The notes below the pieces were generated by a model. The model did no database searches, was not told the origin of the DNA, and saw nothing but the letters and a program-made list of their open reading frames with translations. Shown here in pieces: positions 7,496 to 17,199 of a DNA stretch of 64,000 nt. Every line of letters starts with the position of its first letter. Position 1 is the stretch's first letter. The DNA is from a candidate division FCPU426 bacterium. Its GTDB lineage: Bacteria > Oederibacteriota > Muellerivitia > Muellerivitales > DAHXKG01. Position numbers and translations under genes: made by a program. The stretch lies in contig DAHXKG010000008.1 of the NCBI GenBank assembly GCA_027366525.1, positions 1-64,000 on the forward strand. The letters run 5' to 3'.

Positions 7496-9154
7496 GTGAA
7501 CACCTTCTTCCAACAGCTGAAACAACAATTTATGGATGTTTGGGCTAAATTGACCCGCATGGAACGAATTCTTCTAGTCACTATTCCTTCGGTTATTTTT
7601 ATCGCTATTTTAATTTTTGTTTTATTTTCATTAAATCCAACCTATAAAGTGTTGTATTCTCGGCTCTCCATGAGTGATGCTTCAAATATCGTGGCGGAAC
7701 TTAAAAAGGAAAATGTTCCTTATCAATTAGCGAACAATGGATCAACGATCTTGGTTCCGGCATCACAAGTGTATAATACACGACTAACATTAGCCGGCAT
7801 GGGTCTTCCGCGAGGTGGAGGAGTAGGTTTCGAAATTTTCGATCATACGCAATTTGGTATGACGGATTTTACTGAAAAAGTTGACTATTTGCGAGCGCTG
7901 CAAGGCGAGTTGGAACGAACCATCAATAGCTTAAAAGAGGTAAGAAGCAGTCGAGTTCATATTGTCATTCCCCATCATCAATTGTTTACCGAAAACGAAA
8001 AACCTGCAACGGCTGCAGTGGTTATTGATCTTAAAAATGGCTACCAATTAACACGAGAAGAAGTTCGGGGTGTTGTACACTTGGTGGCAGCGAGTGTAGA
8101 AGGACTTAAACCAGAAAATGTAACAGTTTTAGATGATAAAGGAAACATTCTTTCGAATTTTATCCGGGAAGAATTGGCACTCAATGGCAAGGGTTCCTCG
8201 GATATGCTTGGAGGCGGTGATTCCATTTTAACTCGACAGGCCATTGTTAGTTTGCGGCAAATGGAAGTTCAGCAACAGTATGAAGACATGCTTCAAAATA
8301 AAATCAACCGCATGTTGGATCGCGTGCTGGGCAATAAACGATTTGTGGTGTCGGTTTCAGCACAATTGAATTTTAGCAAAAAAGAAACGGATTCAGAAAC
8401 ATATCGACCCGTAGTGGATGGGATGGGCATTCCTCGTTCACAAGAAGTGGAAAAAGAACAATATTTAGGAAATGGACCGTACCCAAATAATTTTGTTGGA
8501 GGCGTTCCAGGTACGCAATCCAACATACCAGGATATCAAGCGGCCTTAACGGGGCAGAATTCTCAATATTCAAAAGAAAAAACCATTACCAATTATGAAA
8601 TTAACCGTACTGTTCGGCATGAGGTAAGTGCCCCAGGAACTCCTAAAGTGATTTCGGTTGGAATTTTTGTGGATGATCTTCAACCGCAACAGGTTCCTGC
8701 AATTAAAGCCGCCGTGATTGCTGCTGCAGGGCTAGATTTAAATCGTGGCGATCAGGTAGATGTTGAAAATATGCCCTTTGATAACACTCGATCCTTGATG
8801 GCAATGAAGGAGCAAGAAATGGCAACTCAGCAGGCTTTTTATTTCACCTTGGGAAAAATTGCGTTATTATTCTTAGTCGGCGTTGGGCTTTTGCTTTTCC
8901 TCCGATCGTTACTTAAAACTAAAAAGACGAAGGAATATATGCCGATTCCGGAGGATTTGGGAGAGCCTGAAGCTCCCATGCCAATGGTGGAAGACTTATT
9001 AACTCCGGAAATGACGGCAGATGATTTGGCTCGTATGGAAGCGGCACGGGAAGCGAAGCGTCGTGAGAGTTTAAGAAAAGAAGTCTTTAATATGGCAGAG
9101 AAAAACCCTGAGAATATTGCTCAAATTATTAAGAAATGGCTTTCTGAGGAGTAG
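7496..9154 (+). CDS. fliF: Flagellar MS-ring protein FliF
   Basis: Builds the inner-membrane MS-ring around the export gate. The 552 residues have a first membrane helix at about 25-46, the secretin-like ring-building domains (GMGLPRGGGVGFEIFD, VDYLRALQGELERTI, VRSSRVHIVIP), a central variable part, and a second helix at about 450-470. The cytoplasmic tail ends NPENIAQIIKKWLSEE, the FliG-binding end. The GTG start has AAGAGGAAC upstream. fliG follows after three bases. Confidence 0.97.
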   Translation: MNTFFQQLKQQFMDVWAKLTRMERILLVTIPSVIFIAILIFVLFSLNPTYKVLYSRLSMSDASNIVAELKKENVPYQLANNGSTILVPASQVYNTRLTLAGMGLPRGGGVGFEIFDHTQFGMTDFTEKVDYLRALQGELERTINSLKEVRSSRVHIVIPHHQLFTENEKPATAAVVIDLKNGYQLTREEVRGVVHLVAASVEGLKPENVTVLDDKGNILSNFIREELALNGKGSSDMLGGGDSILTRQAIVSLRQMEVQQQYEDMLQNKINRMLDRVLGNKRFVVSVSAQLNFSKKETDSETYRPVVDGMGIPRSQEVEKEQYLGNGPYPNNFVGGVPGTQSNIPGYQAALTGQNSQYSKEKTITNYEINRTVRHEVSAPGTPKVISVGIFVDDLQPQQVPAIKAAVIAAAGLDLNRGDQVDVENMPFDNTRSLMAMKEQEMATQQAFYFTLGKIALLFLVGVGLLLFLRSLLKTKKTKEYMPIPEDLGEPEAPMPMVEDLLTPEMTADDLARMEAAREAKRRESLRKEVFNMAEKNPENIAQIIKKWLSEE

Positions 9155-9157
9155 TTT

Positions 9158-10183
9158 ATGGCTACAACTAGCGGTTCTAAGCGAACGCCGTTGACCAATC
9201 AGCAAAAAGCGGCGGCATTGTTGATTACATTGGGGCCGGATTTAGCATCGCGTATTTATCAACATCTAAAAGAAGATGTTGTTGAACAAGTTACGCTTGA
9301 AATTGCTAATTTGCGTAAGATTTCACCTGACGAAAAAGATGCGGTTATGGTGGAGGTGCTGAATATTGCCGCGGCGCAAGAGTATATTTCCCAAGGTGGA
9401 GTGGAATACGCGCATGAAATTTTAGAAAAAGCGCTGGGACCTGTGAAAGCGATGGAAATTATTAATCGGCTTCAGGGTTCCTTGCAAATGACGCCGTTTG
9501 ACTATATTAAACGTACTGATCCGCAACAACTCTTGAATTTTATTCAGTCTGAACATCCTCAAACAATTGCGCTGATATTGGCACATCTTCCACCAGATAA
9601 TGCGTCGACTATTTTGGGTGCGCTTCCAGCCGAAGTGCAGGTGGATGTGGCAACGCGTATTGCTATTTTGGATCGTGCGGCACCCGATGTTGTAATGGAA
9701 ATTGAGCGTGTATTAGAAAGAAGAATTTCTTCTGTTTTTACCCAGGAGTTTACGGCGGCGGGTGGTGTCAGAGCTTTAGCCGAAGTGCTCAATCGTGCAG
9801 ACCGATCTACGGAAAAAGCCATTATGGAAAAGTTGGAAGAAACCAATCCAGAATTGGCCGAAGAAGTCAAACGTCTGATGTTTGTCTTTGATGATCTAAT
9901 CAATTTGGATGATCGAACGATTCAACAAGTTCTTCGAGAAGTCGATGGGAAAGATTTATCGCTCGCTTTGAAAGGAGCTAAAGAAGAAGTTAAATCCCAT
10001 ATTTTGAAAAACATGTCGAGTCGTGCACGTGCTATGATTATGGAAGATATGGATGTAATGGGGCCGGTCCGCCTGAAACATTCTGAAGAAGCACAACAGA
10101 AAATTGTCAATGTGGTTCGTCAACTAGAAGAAATGGGTGAAATTGTAGTTTCGCGAGGCGGTGAAGAGGAGGCAATGATTTGA
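9158..10183 (+). CDS. fliG: Flagellar motor switch protein FliG
   Basis: C-ring protein that contacts MotA and generates torque. At 341 residues it is normal size. The N-domain begins LTNQQKAAALLITLGPDLASRIYQHL; the middle domain has EHPQTIALILAHLPPDNAS; the C-domain contains FVFDDLINLDDRTIQQVLREVDGKDLSLALKG with the charged torque helix, and MSSRARAMIMEDMDVMGPVRL. Its 3' end overlaps fliH by four bases. Confidence 0.98.
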   Translation: MATTSGSKRTPLTNQQKAAALLITLGPDLASRIYQHLKEDVVEQVTLEIANLRKISPDEKDAVMVEVLNIAAAQEYISQGGVEYAHEILEKALGPVKAMEIINRLQGSLQMTPFDYIKRTDPQQLLNFIQSEHPQTIALILAHLPPDNASTILGALPAEVQVDVATRIAILDRAAPDVVMEIERVLERRISSVFTQEFTAAGGVRALAEVLNRADRSTEKAIMEKLEETNPELAEEVKRLMFVFDDLINLDDRTIQQVLREVDGKDLSLALKGAKEEVKSHILKNMSSRARAMIMEDMDVMGPVRLKHSEEAQQKIVNVVRQLEEMGEIVVSRGGEEEAMI

Positions 10184-11076
10184 GTACTGAAATATTAGAT
10201 ACGCATCGCATTGTGGCTTCGTCAAACTATGAATTGGCCGGAGATGCTTATGTGCTCGATAATGCCATTTGGGAAAAAAAAATACAGCTTTTTTGGGAGC
10301 ACCAGTTAGAAAATGCTACGGCGGTAATCGAATCTTCACAAGCCAATTTATCAATTCCAGCCGCGGAACTGCCTGTTCAAGAGACGGAAGAACAAAAATT
10401 ACAGCACATTAAAGAAAAAATTGAAAATGAAGCAAGGGAATCGGCTAAAGCGATTGAACTGAATGCACAAAATCAGGCCCAGCAATTAATGGATCAAGCA
10501 CATCATGAAGCAGAACAATGGGTCGAAAATTTAAAAACTCAAACACGAAACGAAATTGAGTTACTCAAGAACGTTGCGCACGATGAAGGATATCAAGAGG
10601 GAAAAACTCAAGGTCAGACGGAAGGCTATACGGCTGGCAAATCCGAAGCAGCTTTGGAGTATAAAGAGCTTTTGAGTAATTGGAAAAAAATCTTAAATGA
10701 AACAATCAAAGAACGGAAAAAAAATCTCGAAGAATTAAAACCAATCCTAGCCGAATTAGTGGGCGAGGCGCTTTATCAATGTTTGAAATTTGAGGGTGCT
10801 TCTCGCAATGAAGTGGTCATTCATTTTGTCGAAGAAGCTTTAAGTAAGGCGGAAAATCAAGCATTATTGCGCGTTCACTTGAATCCCGCTGACATTGAAG
10901 TATTAAATGAAAAGAAGAAAGAACTTCAAATGAAAATTGGCGGCAAAGCCATTGAACTCATTTCAGATACCCGAATTGAACGTGGGGGTTGTTTGCTTGA
11001 AACAGAAGCCGGTTCTATTGATGCTCGCTTAAAAACGATTGTTGATCAAGTTAAAGATTCAATAGTGGAAGAGTAA
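10180..11076 (+). CDS. fliH: Flagellar export ATPase regulator FliH
   Basis: Stator-like partner that links the FliI ATPase to the C-ring. The 298 residues start with a variable region, then a long charged helix (about 65-150) rich in Glu and Gln with glycine-spaced GYQEGKTQGQTEGYTAGKSEA, and a C-terminal domain with DTRIERGGCLLETEAGSIDARL typical of FliH/YscL. It probably starts at TTG 10180, overlapping the fliG stop as TTGA, with GAAGAGGAGG upstream. Context between fliG and fliI is standard. Confidence 0.92.
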   Translation: MSTEILDTHRIVASSNYELAGDAYVLDNAIWEKKIQLFWEHQLENATAVIESSQANLSIPAAELPVQETEEQKLQHIKEKIENEARESAKAIELNAQNQAQQLMDQAHHEAEQWVENLKTQTRNEIELLKNVAHDEGYQEGKTQGQTEGYTAGKSEAALEYKELLSNWKKILNETIKERKKNLEELKPILAELVGEALYQCLKFEGASRNEVVIHFVEEALSKAENQALLRVHLNPADIEVLNEKKKELQMKIGGKAIELISDTRIERGGCLLETEAGSIDARLKTIVDQVKDSIVEE

Positions 11077-11095
11077 GTTATTTTAAGGAGTTTAA

Positions 11096-12433
11096 GTGCG
11101 ATCGAAGTTGAATGAAGTTTTATTACCTTTAGCTGATTATAAAAATAGACTCAAGCAGGTGAGTTGGACACGGCCGCATGGACGAGTCGAACAAGTCGTT
11201 GGACTCGTGATTGAGTCGACTGGTCCTTCCGTTTCAATTGGAGAGTCTTGTTATATTACGAGGTCTGGAACAGAAGACCCTATTCCCGCAGAGGTAGTAG
11301 GCTTTCGACAAAATCGAGTTTTATTGATGCCGTTAGGTGAAATGCGGGGTTTAGGACCCGGAAGTGAAGTTATTCCGAGTGATGGGTCATTCAAAATACC
11401 AGTGGGCGATCACCTATTGGGTAGAGTAATTGATGCCTTGGGAAATCCACTAGATGGACTAGGCCCCTTGCAACGTCTAAACGAATTTTATCCAATACAC
11501 CGGATGCCTCCTCCGGCAATGAATCGACGACGCATTTTAACACCCGTGGCGACAGGAATACGGGTAGTGGACTCACTTTTAACGTTAGGTGAAGGACAAC
11601 GCTTGGGAATTTTTGCGGGGTCAGGCGTGGGCAAAAGTACTCTAATTGGCATGGTTGCCAAAAATTCAGAAGCGGATATTAATGTTATTGCCTTGGTAGG
11701 AGAACGTGGAAGGGAAGTCCGTGATTTTTTAGAACGCGATTTGGGCCCGGAAGGATTAAAGCGAAGTATAGTAGTAGTGGCGACTTCTGACCAGCCTTCG
11801 TTGATTCGAATTCAAGCGGCCTTAGTTGCAATGGCTGTGGCCGAATATTTCCGCGATCAAGGGCGACGCGTGATGTTAATGATGGATTCCATTACTCGAT
11901 TTGCGATGGCTCAAAGAGAAGTTGGTTTAGCCATTGGTGAACCTCCAACAACCAAGGGATATACACCTTCCGTTTTTGCTTTATTGCCTAAACTTTTAGA
12001 GCGGGCCGGTACGACTTCGCATACCGGAAGTATTACCGGGTTATTTACGATTTTGGTTGAAGCGGATGACATGAATGAACCAATTGCAGATGCATGTCGG
12101 GCTATTTTAGATGGCCATATCGTTTTAAGTCGTACGCTTGCATCTCAGGGACAATATCCTGCAGTAGATGTTTTAAATAGCGTCTCTCGCGTCATGACGG
12201 ATATTGTATCGGAAGATCATCAGCAAGCAGCAACGGCTATACGCTCCATTCTTGCTACCTATGAAAGCGTAAAGGATTTAATTTCAATAGGGGCTTATGT
12301 TCGTGGGTCGAATCCACGCGTTGATCAAGCACTGGCGCGGCTTGATTCGGTTTTACTGTTTTTGAAGCAAACGCCAAGTGAAGTGTCGTCTTGGAAAGAA
12401 ACACAAGATCGCCTGAAGGCGTTCTTGAAGTAA
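11096..12433 (+). CDS. fliI: Flagellar export ATPase FliI
   Basis: Hexameric ATPase of the export apparatus, related to F1 beta subunits; 445 residues. Walker A GSGVGKST is at about 175-182, then VGERGREVRDF, Walker B-type VMLMMDSITRFAMAQRE, and the type III signature GEPPTTKGYTPSVFALLPKLLERAG. A C-terminal RGSNPRVDQAL helix follows. GTG start with AAGGAG upstream. No missing residues seen. Confidence 0.98.
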   Translation: MRSKLNEVLLPLADYKNRLKQVSWTRPHGRVEQVVGLVIESTGPSVSIGESCYITRSGTEDPIPAEVVGFRQNRVLLMPLGEMRGLGPGSEVIPSDGSFKIPVGDHLLGRVIDALGNPLDGLGPLQRLNEFYPIHRMPPPAMNRRRILTPVATGIRVVDSLLTLGEGQRLGIFAGSGVGKSTLIGMVAKNSEADINVIALVGERGREVRDFLERDLGPEGLKRSIVVVATSDQPSLIRIQAALVAMAVAEYFRDQGRRVMLMMDSITRFAMAQREVGLAIGEPPTTKGYTPSVFALLPKLLERAGTTSHTGSITGLFTILVEADDMNEPIADACRAILDGHIVLSRTLASQGQYPAVDVLNSVSRVMTDIVSEDHQQAATAIRSILATYESVKDLISIGAYVRGSNPRVDQALARLDSVLLFLKQTPSEVSSWKETQDRLKAFLK

Positions 12434-12447
12434 AAGGAAATTAAAAA

Positions 12448-12939
12448 GTGGCGAGTAATTTTAAATTTAAATTTCAAACGATTCTAAACTATCGACAGCA
12501 ACAAGAAGACATTCAAAAAATGAAGCTGGCCGAGAAAAACATACAACTTTTTTTGTTTCGGGAAAAAATGGCATTGCACCAAAACGAATGTTTGGAATTC
12601 GAACAGCATTTTTCTGAAGCCCAAAAAAACGAGACGGACATTGTTCAACGACAATTAAGTGCTGAATATTGGAATGGCCTTTTAAGACGTGAATATCAGG
12701 ATGGTCAAGAGGAGGCTCGTTTAATGCGAGAAACAGAAGCAGAACGGCGCGTGCTTTTAAATTTGTCACGCGAGCGTCAATTAATGGAAAATTTAGAGGC
12801 CCAACAATTTCAGACTTGGGCAATTGAACAAACACAGGCAGAACAAAAATTTTTAGATGAAATCTCATCTATCGCCTTTGTTCGTCAAATGCGAACAGAT
12901 GCATTGAAAACTGAGACATCTCAAAACTTCGGGAGGTGA
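12448..12939 (+). CDS. fliJ: Flagellar export chaperone FliJ
   Basis: A 163-residue, almost entirely helical, charged protein beginning FKFKFQTILNYRQQQEDIQKMKLAEKN, the usual FliJ opening. The rest is a two-stranded coiled coil. FliJ sits in the FliI ring and activates it. Sequence conservation in this family is low, so the call rests on the opening motif, coiled-coil nature, length and position after fliI. GTG start. Confidence 0.88.
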   Translation: MASNFKFKFQTILNYRQQQEDIQKMKLAEKNIQLFLFREKMALHQNECLEFEQHFSEAQKNETDIVQRQLSAEYWNGLLRREYQDGQEEARLMRETEAERRVLLNLSRERQLMENLEAQQFQTWAIEQTQAEQKFLDEISSIAFVRQMRTDALKTETSQNFGR

Positions 12940-12943
12940 TATT

Positions 12944-13756
12944 GTGGATCTTGCAACAGTTATAGGTTTGTTTTTGGGCTTGACAGGGGTGCTTGGAGGC
13001 GCTGTCATTGAAGGGGTTCATATTGGGTTTTTGGTGCGACTTTCCCCATTTTTAATTGTTGCGGTTGGAAGTGCGGGCGCGACGATTATGAGCTTCCCAG
13101 GGGATGTGATGCAACAATTTGTCCCGGTTTTAAGAAAAGCATTTCAAAAGCAGGAGCTTGAACCCGAAGGAATTGTAACTCAACTCGTTGGGTTTGCTAC
13201 AAAAGCTCGGCGGGAAGGTCTATTGGGACTTGAAGAAGAAGCGGAAAATATTGCGGATCCTTTCATGAAAAAAGGATTACAACTGGTAGTTGATGGAACG
13301 GATATTGAAATGATTCGTAACATTATGGAAACCGACATCGCTTTTTTGGAAGCTCGACATAAAATTGGTGAAAGTATTTTTGGTACATTCGGTGGGTTTT
13401 CACCAACGTTAGGAATTATTGGGACGGTTATGGGACTTATTCACGCTTTGTCGCAAATGGGAACGGGCGGCGGAAGCGGAGCTCAAATTGCCGGAGCCAT
13501 TGCAACTGCATTTATTGCAACATTTTATGGAATTTCATTTGCCAACCTGATTTTTTTGCCGATTTCGTTTAAATTAAAACAAAATAGTCAACAGGAAGTT
13601 TTGTTGCGTGAAGTTATGCTAGAAGGTATTTTATCAATTTCTGCAGGCGATAACCCGCGTATTGTTGAAGAAAAACTGAAAGCGTTCTTGCCTCCTAAAC
13701 TGAAAATGAATCTTGAGGCCCAACGTGCGGAAGCAACTGAAGGAGCCAAGCAATGA
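12944..13756 (+). CDS. motA: Flagellar stator protein MotA
   Basis: Ion-channel subunit of the stator, 270 residues with four membrane helices. The cytoplasmic loop has FATKARREGLLGLEEEAE, with the charged residues that meet FliG. The third helix region reads GGFSPTLGIIGTVMGLIHAL, with the conserved Pro. A GTG start follows a very good ribosome site, GGGAGGTGAT (12931-12940). motB is next. MotA within the main flagellar run, between fliJ and fliL, is an arrangement seen in spirochaetes and some other phyla. Confidence 0.96.
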   Translation: MDLATVIGLFLGLTGVLGGAVIEGVHIGFLVRLSPFLIVAVGSAGATIMSFPGDVMQQFVPVLRKAFQKQELEPEGIVTQLVGFATKARREGLLGLEEEAENIADPFMKKGLQLVVDGTDIEMIRNIMETDIAFLEARHKIGESIFGTFGGFSPTLGIIGTVMGLIHALSQMGTGGGSGAQIAGAIATAFIATFYGISFANLIFLPISFKLKQNSQQEVLLREVMLEGILSISAGDNPRIVEEKLKAFLPPKLKMNLEAQRAEATEGAKQ

Positions 13757-13789
13757 AGATGATGACCAAGTATTGTTTGGAGGACGTTT

Positions 13790-14569
13790 ATGCCTAAGCG
13801 TAGGAAAAGTGCGGGTGGGGGTGGCTTGGAATTAGAATCGGCCGGGATGATGCGTTGGTTATTAACTTATGCCGATATGATTACGCTACTTTTAGCCCTA
13901 TTTATCATTCTTTATGCACTTGCCTCAACCAGCAAAAGTGCTTTACAAGCCGTTGAGGCCCAGTTTCGTCAGGTTTTTGGAATTATTCCAGGCAATACGT
14001 CTGTTCTTCCAAACCAGTCGGCGAATCCTGGATCGCATTACAAAATCGTTGAAGGAGAGCCTCAACGGGGAGGTCCTGGTGGTCCTAAAAAGCCCGTTAG
14101 CTCGGCGATGGGCCCTACGGAAGCCAAGATTGCCCAACAATTAGAAGCCGCTTTGCAACGGGAATTGGGGGCCAATCAGGTGTGGATTCATCATAGCGCC
14201 CAAGGGCTTGTGATTACATTATTGACAGATAAGGTTTTATTTAATATAGGTGAATATCAAATTAAACCAGCCATGAAGGTGATTTTAAATAAAATTTCAA
14301 AAGTACTTCGACTCTATCCAAGTCGAAACATTGAAGTTGAAGGGCATACAGATGATTTACCGGTAGTTGGAGGGCGGTTTGGAAATTGGAGTATTTCGGC
14401 ACTACGTGCGGCTGCCGTGGTAAAATATTTGGTAACGTATGATGGTTTAGATCCAAGTAAGTTTGCAGCAATTGGATACGGGCCCTATCAACCACTAGTG
14501 CCTAATATTAGTGAAGCAAATCGTCGATTAAATCGGCGTGTTGATATTGTAGTGATGAAATTAAAATAA
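13790..14569 (+). CDS. motB: Flagellar stator protein MotB
   Basis: Peptidoglycan-binding stator subunit of 259 residues. It has one membrane helix at about 22-45 (RWLLTYADMITLLLALFIIL) containing the ion-binding Asp. A flexible Gly/Pro-rich periplasmic segment follows. The OmpA-like domain carries VEGHTDDLPVVGGRFGNW, LSALRAA-type sequence (here SISALRAAAVVKYL) and NRRVDIVVM. Whether it uses protons or sodium cannot be told by eye. TTGGAGGAC precedes the start. Confidence 0.96.
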   Translation: MPKRRKSAGGGGLELESAGMMRWLLTYADMITLLLALFIILYALASTSKSALQAVEAQFRQVFGIIPGNTSVLPNQSANPGSHYKIVEGEPQRGGPGGPKKPVSSAMGPTEAKIAQQLEAALQRELGANQVWIHHSAQGLVITLLTDKVLFNIGEYQIKPAMKVILNKISKVLRLYPSRNIEVEGHTDDLPVVGGRFGNWSISALRAAAVVKYLVTYDGLDPSKFAAIGYGPYQPLVPNISEANRRLNRRVDIVVMKLK

Positions 14570-14591
14570 TCCTAATTGGGGAGGTGAGAGT

Positions 14592-15077
14592 ATGGCAGAT
14601 CAAGGTGGAGATCGAACATTACAACGGATGTTGGGGTTGCTTCGTTTTTTATCGATTATTGGTTTGGTAAGTTTATTGTTAATGATTGGGTTGGGTGTGG
14701 GAATGTTTATGCTTTGGGCAGCAAGGACGGAGCCACAACATACCCGAATTATTGTTGAGAAACCTGGGCCGGGAAAAATTTTGGATTTAGGAGATTTTAT
14801 TGTTAATTTGGCGGATCAAGAGGCTTCTCGATATGCTAGAGTTAGCATTGATTTGGAGTATAGTAAACACAATCAACTGCTTGATACGGAATTACACGAG
14901 CGAATTCCCCAAATTGATGATTTGGTTAATACGTTGCTAAATGAACGTACTGCAGCTGAATTAGAAACACCCGAGGGTAAAGAACGATTCCGACGTGAAC
15001 TACAATTGAAAATCAATACTATTTTAAAATATGGTGCAGTTACCAATGTGTTCTTTACACAGTTTGCAATTCAGTAA
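14592..15077 (+). CDS. fliL: Flagellar basal-body-associated protein FliL
   Basis: Stator-associated single-pass membrane protein, 161 residues. One helix at about 19-43 is followed by a periplasmic domain with LDLGDFIVNLADQEASRYARVSIDLEYSK and the ending GAVTNVFFTQFAIQ, typical for FliL. It lies directly after motAB and before fliM. Confidence 0.94.
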   Translation: MADQGGDRTLQRMLGLLRFLSIIGLVSLLLMIGLGVGMFMLWAARTEPQHTRIIVEKPGPGKILDLGDFIVNLADQEASRYARVSIDLEYSKHNQLLDTELHERIPQIDDLVNTLLNERTAAELETPEGKERFRRELQLKINTILKYGAVTNVFFTQFAIQ

Positions 15078-15155
15078 TTTTGCTTAAATGAAGTTGCGCT
15101 TAAAGTAAGACGGAAGATACAGTTAAGAATATTTGATGGAAAGGAGGGGAACAAA

Positions 15156-16181
15156 ATGGACGACCTTTTATCCGATAGTGAGGTTAGTGCATTACTTTCA
15201 GAAATTAATACCGCTGAAGTTGGCGAGTCTAGCAAGAAGCAAGTTCTAGCTGATTCGGTTGAGACCAATTATACGCTCGATGAAAAAGGGCGAAAAATAC
15301 GAACGTATGATTTTAATCGGCCTAATCGATTTTCAAAAGATCATATGCGAACGTTGGAAATGCTTCATGAAATTTTCGCGCGTGCTTTTACGGCATCCGT
15401 GGCAGGCTATTTACGTACGGTTGCTGAAATTAAGGTGACCTCGGTGATTCAAGGTCCATTCCGGGAATATGCAATGTCCCTGCCTCGGCCGGACTGTATT
15501 TTTATCTTAGAGATGGCACCACTTGAAGGTTCAATTCTATTGGAGATGAATCCAGATTTAGTTTTAACACTTATTGATCGAATTTTAGGCGGACCTGGCC
15601 ATTCACCAACGGCTACACGCGAATTAACTCCAATTGAACAAGCAGTGATTGAAAAAGTTCTTTCACGTGGAATTGAAAATTTAAAAGAAGCTTGGGAAAA
15701 AGTTGGAGAATTTACTCCCAAAATTGCTGGATATGAATCAACCGCTCAGTTTGTTCAAATTGTGGCCCCAAATGAAATTGCGGCTGTAATTGAATTTGAA
15801 GTTAAAGTTAGCGACGTCACGGGAAAAATGTCAATGTGTATTCCATATGTGGTGGTTGAACCCATTATCACGAATTTATCTGCTCAAAAATGGTTCACAG
15901 TCGGCAAAAAGGAGCCTACCGCGGAAACCATGGGAAGCTTAACCAAGGTAATGAAAGAAACCGTTATTCCCATTGTTGTTGAAGTGGGAGAAACGCGTTT
16001 TACAGTGCGCGATATGTTGCGATTGCACACGGGGGATGTGGTACGATTAAATTCAAGTCCCAATCAAGAAATCACAGTTACGATTGAAAATTTAATTAAA
16101 TTTAAAGGCAGACCTGGTATTTCTTCTAGAAAAAAGTCTATTCAAATTACAAAGGTTTGTGCACCGGATGTGGATGTTTAG
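15156..16181 (+). CDS. fliM: Flagellar motor switch protein FliM
   Basis: C-ring protein that binds CheY-P and FliG; 341 residues. The N-terminal segment LLSDSEVSALLSEI resembles the CheY-binding peptide (LSQxEIDALL type). Then comes YDFNRPNRFSKDHMRTLEMLHEIFARAF, a CheC-like middle domain with EMNPDLVLTLIDRILGGPG, and a C-terminal SpoA domain (DMLRLHTGDVVRLN). The ribosome site AAAGGAGGGG is very strong. An 78-base spacer separates it from fliL. Confidence 0.97.
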   Translation: MDDLLSDSEVSALLSEINTAEVGESSKKQVLADSVETNYTLDEKGRKIRTYDFNRPNRFSKDHMRTLEMLHEIFARAFTASVAGYLRTVAEIKVTSVIQGPFREYAMSLPRPDCIFILEMAPLEGSILLEMNPDLVLTLIDRILGGPGHSPTATRELTPIEQAVIEKVLSRGIENLKEAWEKVGEFTPKIAGYESTAQFVQIVAPNEIAAVIEFEVKVSDVTGKMSMCIPYVVVEPIITNLSAQKWFTVGKKEPTAETMGSLTKVMKETVIPIVVEVGETRFTVRDMLRLHTGDVVRLNSSPNQEITVTIENLIKFKGRPGISSRKKSIQITKVCAPDVDV

Positions 16182-16218
16182 TAGAGGATGGATTAAATAA
16201 TCGCAAAGAAGGATTGTT

Positions 16219-17199
16219 ATGGGTGACTTGCAAAAACAACGTGAAGCTGGGGTAAAAGCCATTGATAGTTTGAAACAGACCCTATCAGCTCTTTTGAGCA
16301 AAGAGGTGAACGTTGAGATGGAACTCCTTCCATCAGGTAATCCGGCAGAGCTTATCATAACACTGAAAGATTCCTATGTATGTTCCAATGCTCAAGTGAC
16401 CGGATCAGCTCAAGGTGCATTTTTACTCATTACGCGTGAACAGGAAGCTTCAGTCCTTGCGGATTTACTGATTGGACAAGATGGAACGTCCGCACCAGAA
16501 CAAGTTTCTGAATTATATCTTTCTGCATTTTCTGAGGTTGTCCATCAGATTGCTGAGTCCATTGTTGTGAATTTAAAACAGGTTTCAAACACTTCAATCG
16601 ATTTTCAGATTCAAGAAACCTTAGTGACCTCGACGCAAGAATTGCCATCGCGATTTGCCTCTTTAGGTGATGGGATGGTAACGGGATTTAAATTCAAGTA
16701 TCATATTTCAGATTTGCCTTCGGGTGAAATTTTGGCATGTTTCCCTGAAAAATTGATGAATATATGGATGGCTTTAGAAAAAACTAAAAAGACAACGGCT
16801 GCAGTATCTCCATCTCCGGTAGCGCCTGCAGTTGCTTCTAGTAGCTCAAAAAATCAAAATCAATCAGTGGCAGTTTCAACAACTGCCCCATCTCGAGGAG
16901 GTGTTATTATGTCACAGTATGAGAACGTTGCAGCTCCAGCCAATATTGGGTTATTAATGGATGTTCCACTTCGGCTAACAGTGGAATTAGGGCGTACTTC
17001 AAAATTGGTAAAGGAAATTTTATCGCTGGCTCCAGGGGCTATTGTTGAATTGGATAAATTAGCTGGTGAGCCCGTAGATATTTTAGTGAATGAGAAGTTA
17101 ATTGCTAAAGGGGAAGTGGTAGTTATTGACGAAAATTTTGGTGTTCGAATTACGGAGATTATTAATCCTGAGGAACGTTTAGCAGGCCTTCAACTGTGA
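16219..17199 (+). CDS. fliN: Flagellar motor switch protein FliN, long FliY-like form
   Basis: 326 residues, much longer than the roughly 135 of enterobacterial FliN. The N-terminal two thirds (about 1-195) look like a CheC/FliM-middle domain related to FliY, followed by a Ser/Ala-rich linker (about 197-228). The last 90 residues form the SpoA domain with [40 protein letters not shown] and [17 protein letters not shown]. FliY proteins in Gram-positives and spirochaetes can dephosphorylate CheY-P; the CheC-type active motif is not clearly present here, so that activity is uncertain. Confidence 0.92.
   Translation: MGDLQKQREAGVKAIDSLKQTLSALLSKEVNVEMELLPSGNPAELIITLKDSYVCSNAQVTGSAQGAFLLITREQEASVLADLLIGQDGTSAPEQVSELYLSAFSEVVHQIAESIVVNLKQVSNTSIDFQIQETLVTSTQELPSRFASLGDGMVTGFKFKYHISDLPSGEILACFPEKLMNIWMALEKTKKTTAAVSPSPVAPAVASSSSKNQNQSVAVSTTAPSRGGVIMSQYENVAAPANIGLLMDVPLRLTVELGRTSKLVKEILSLAPGAIVELDKLAGEPVDILVNEKLIAKGEVVVIDENFGVRITEIINPEERLAGLQL

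Noticed and set aside
12467-12868. Minus-strand 133-residue frame opposite fliJ
   Set aside because: No ribosome site or recognisable motif; fliJ is clear on the + strand with correct neighbours.
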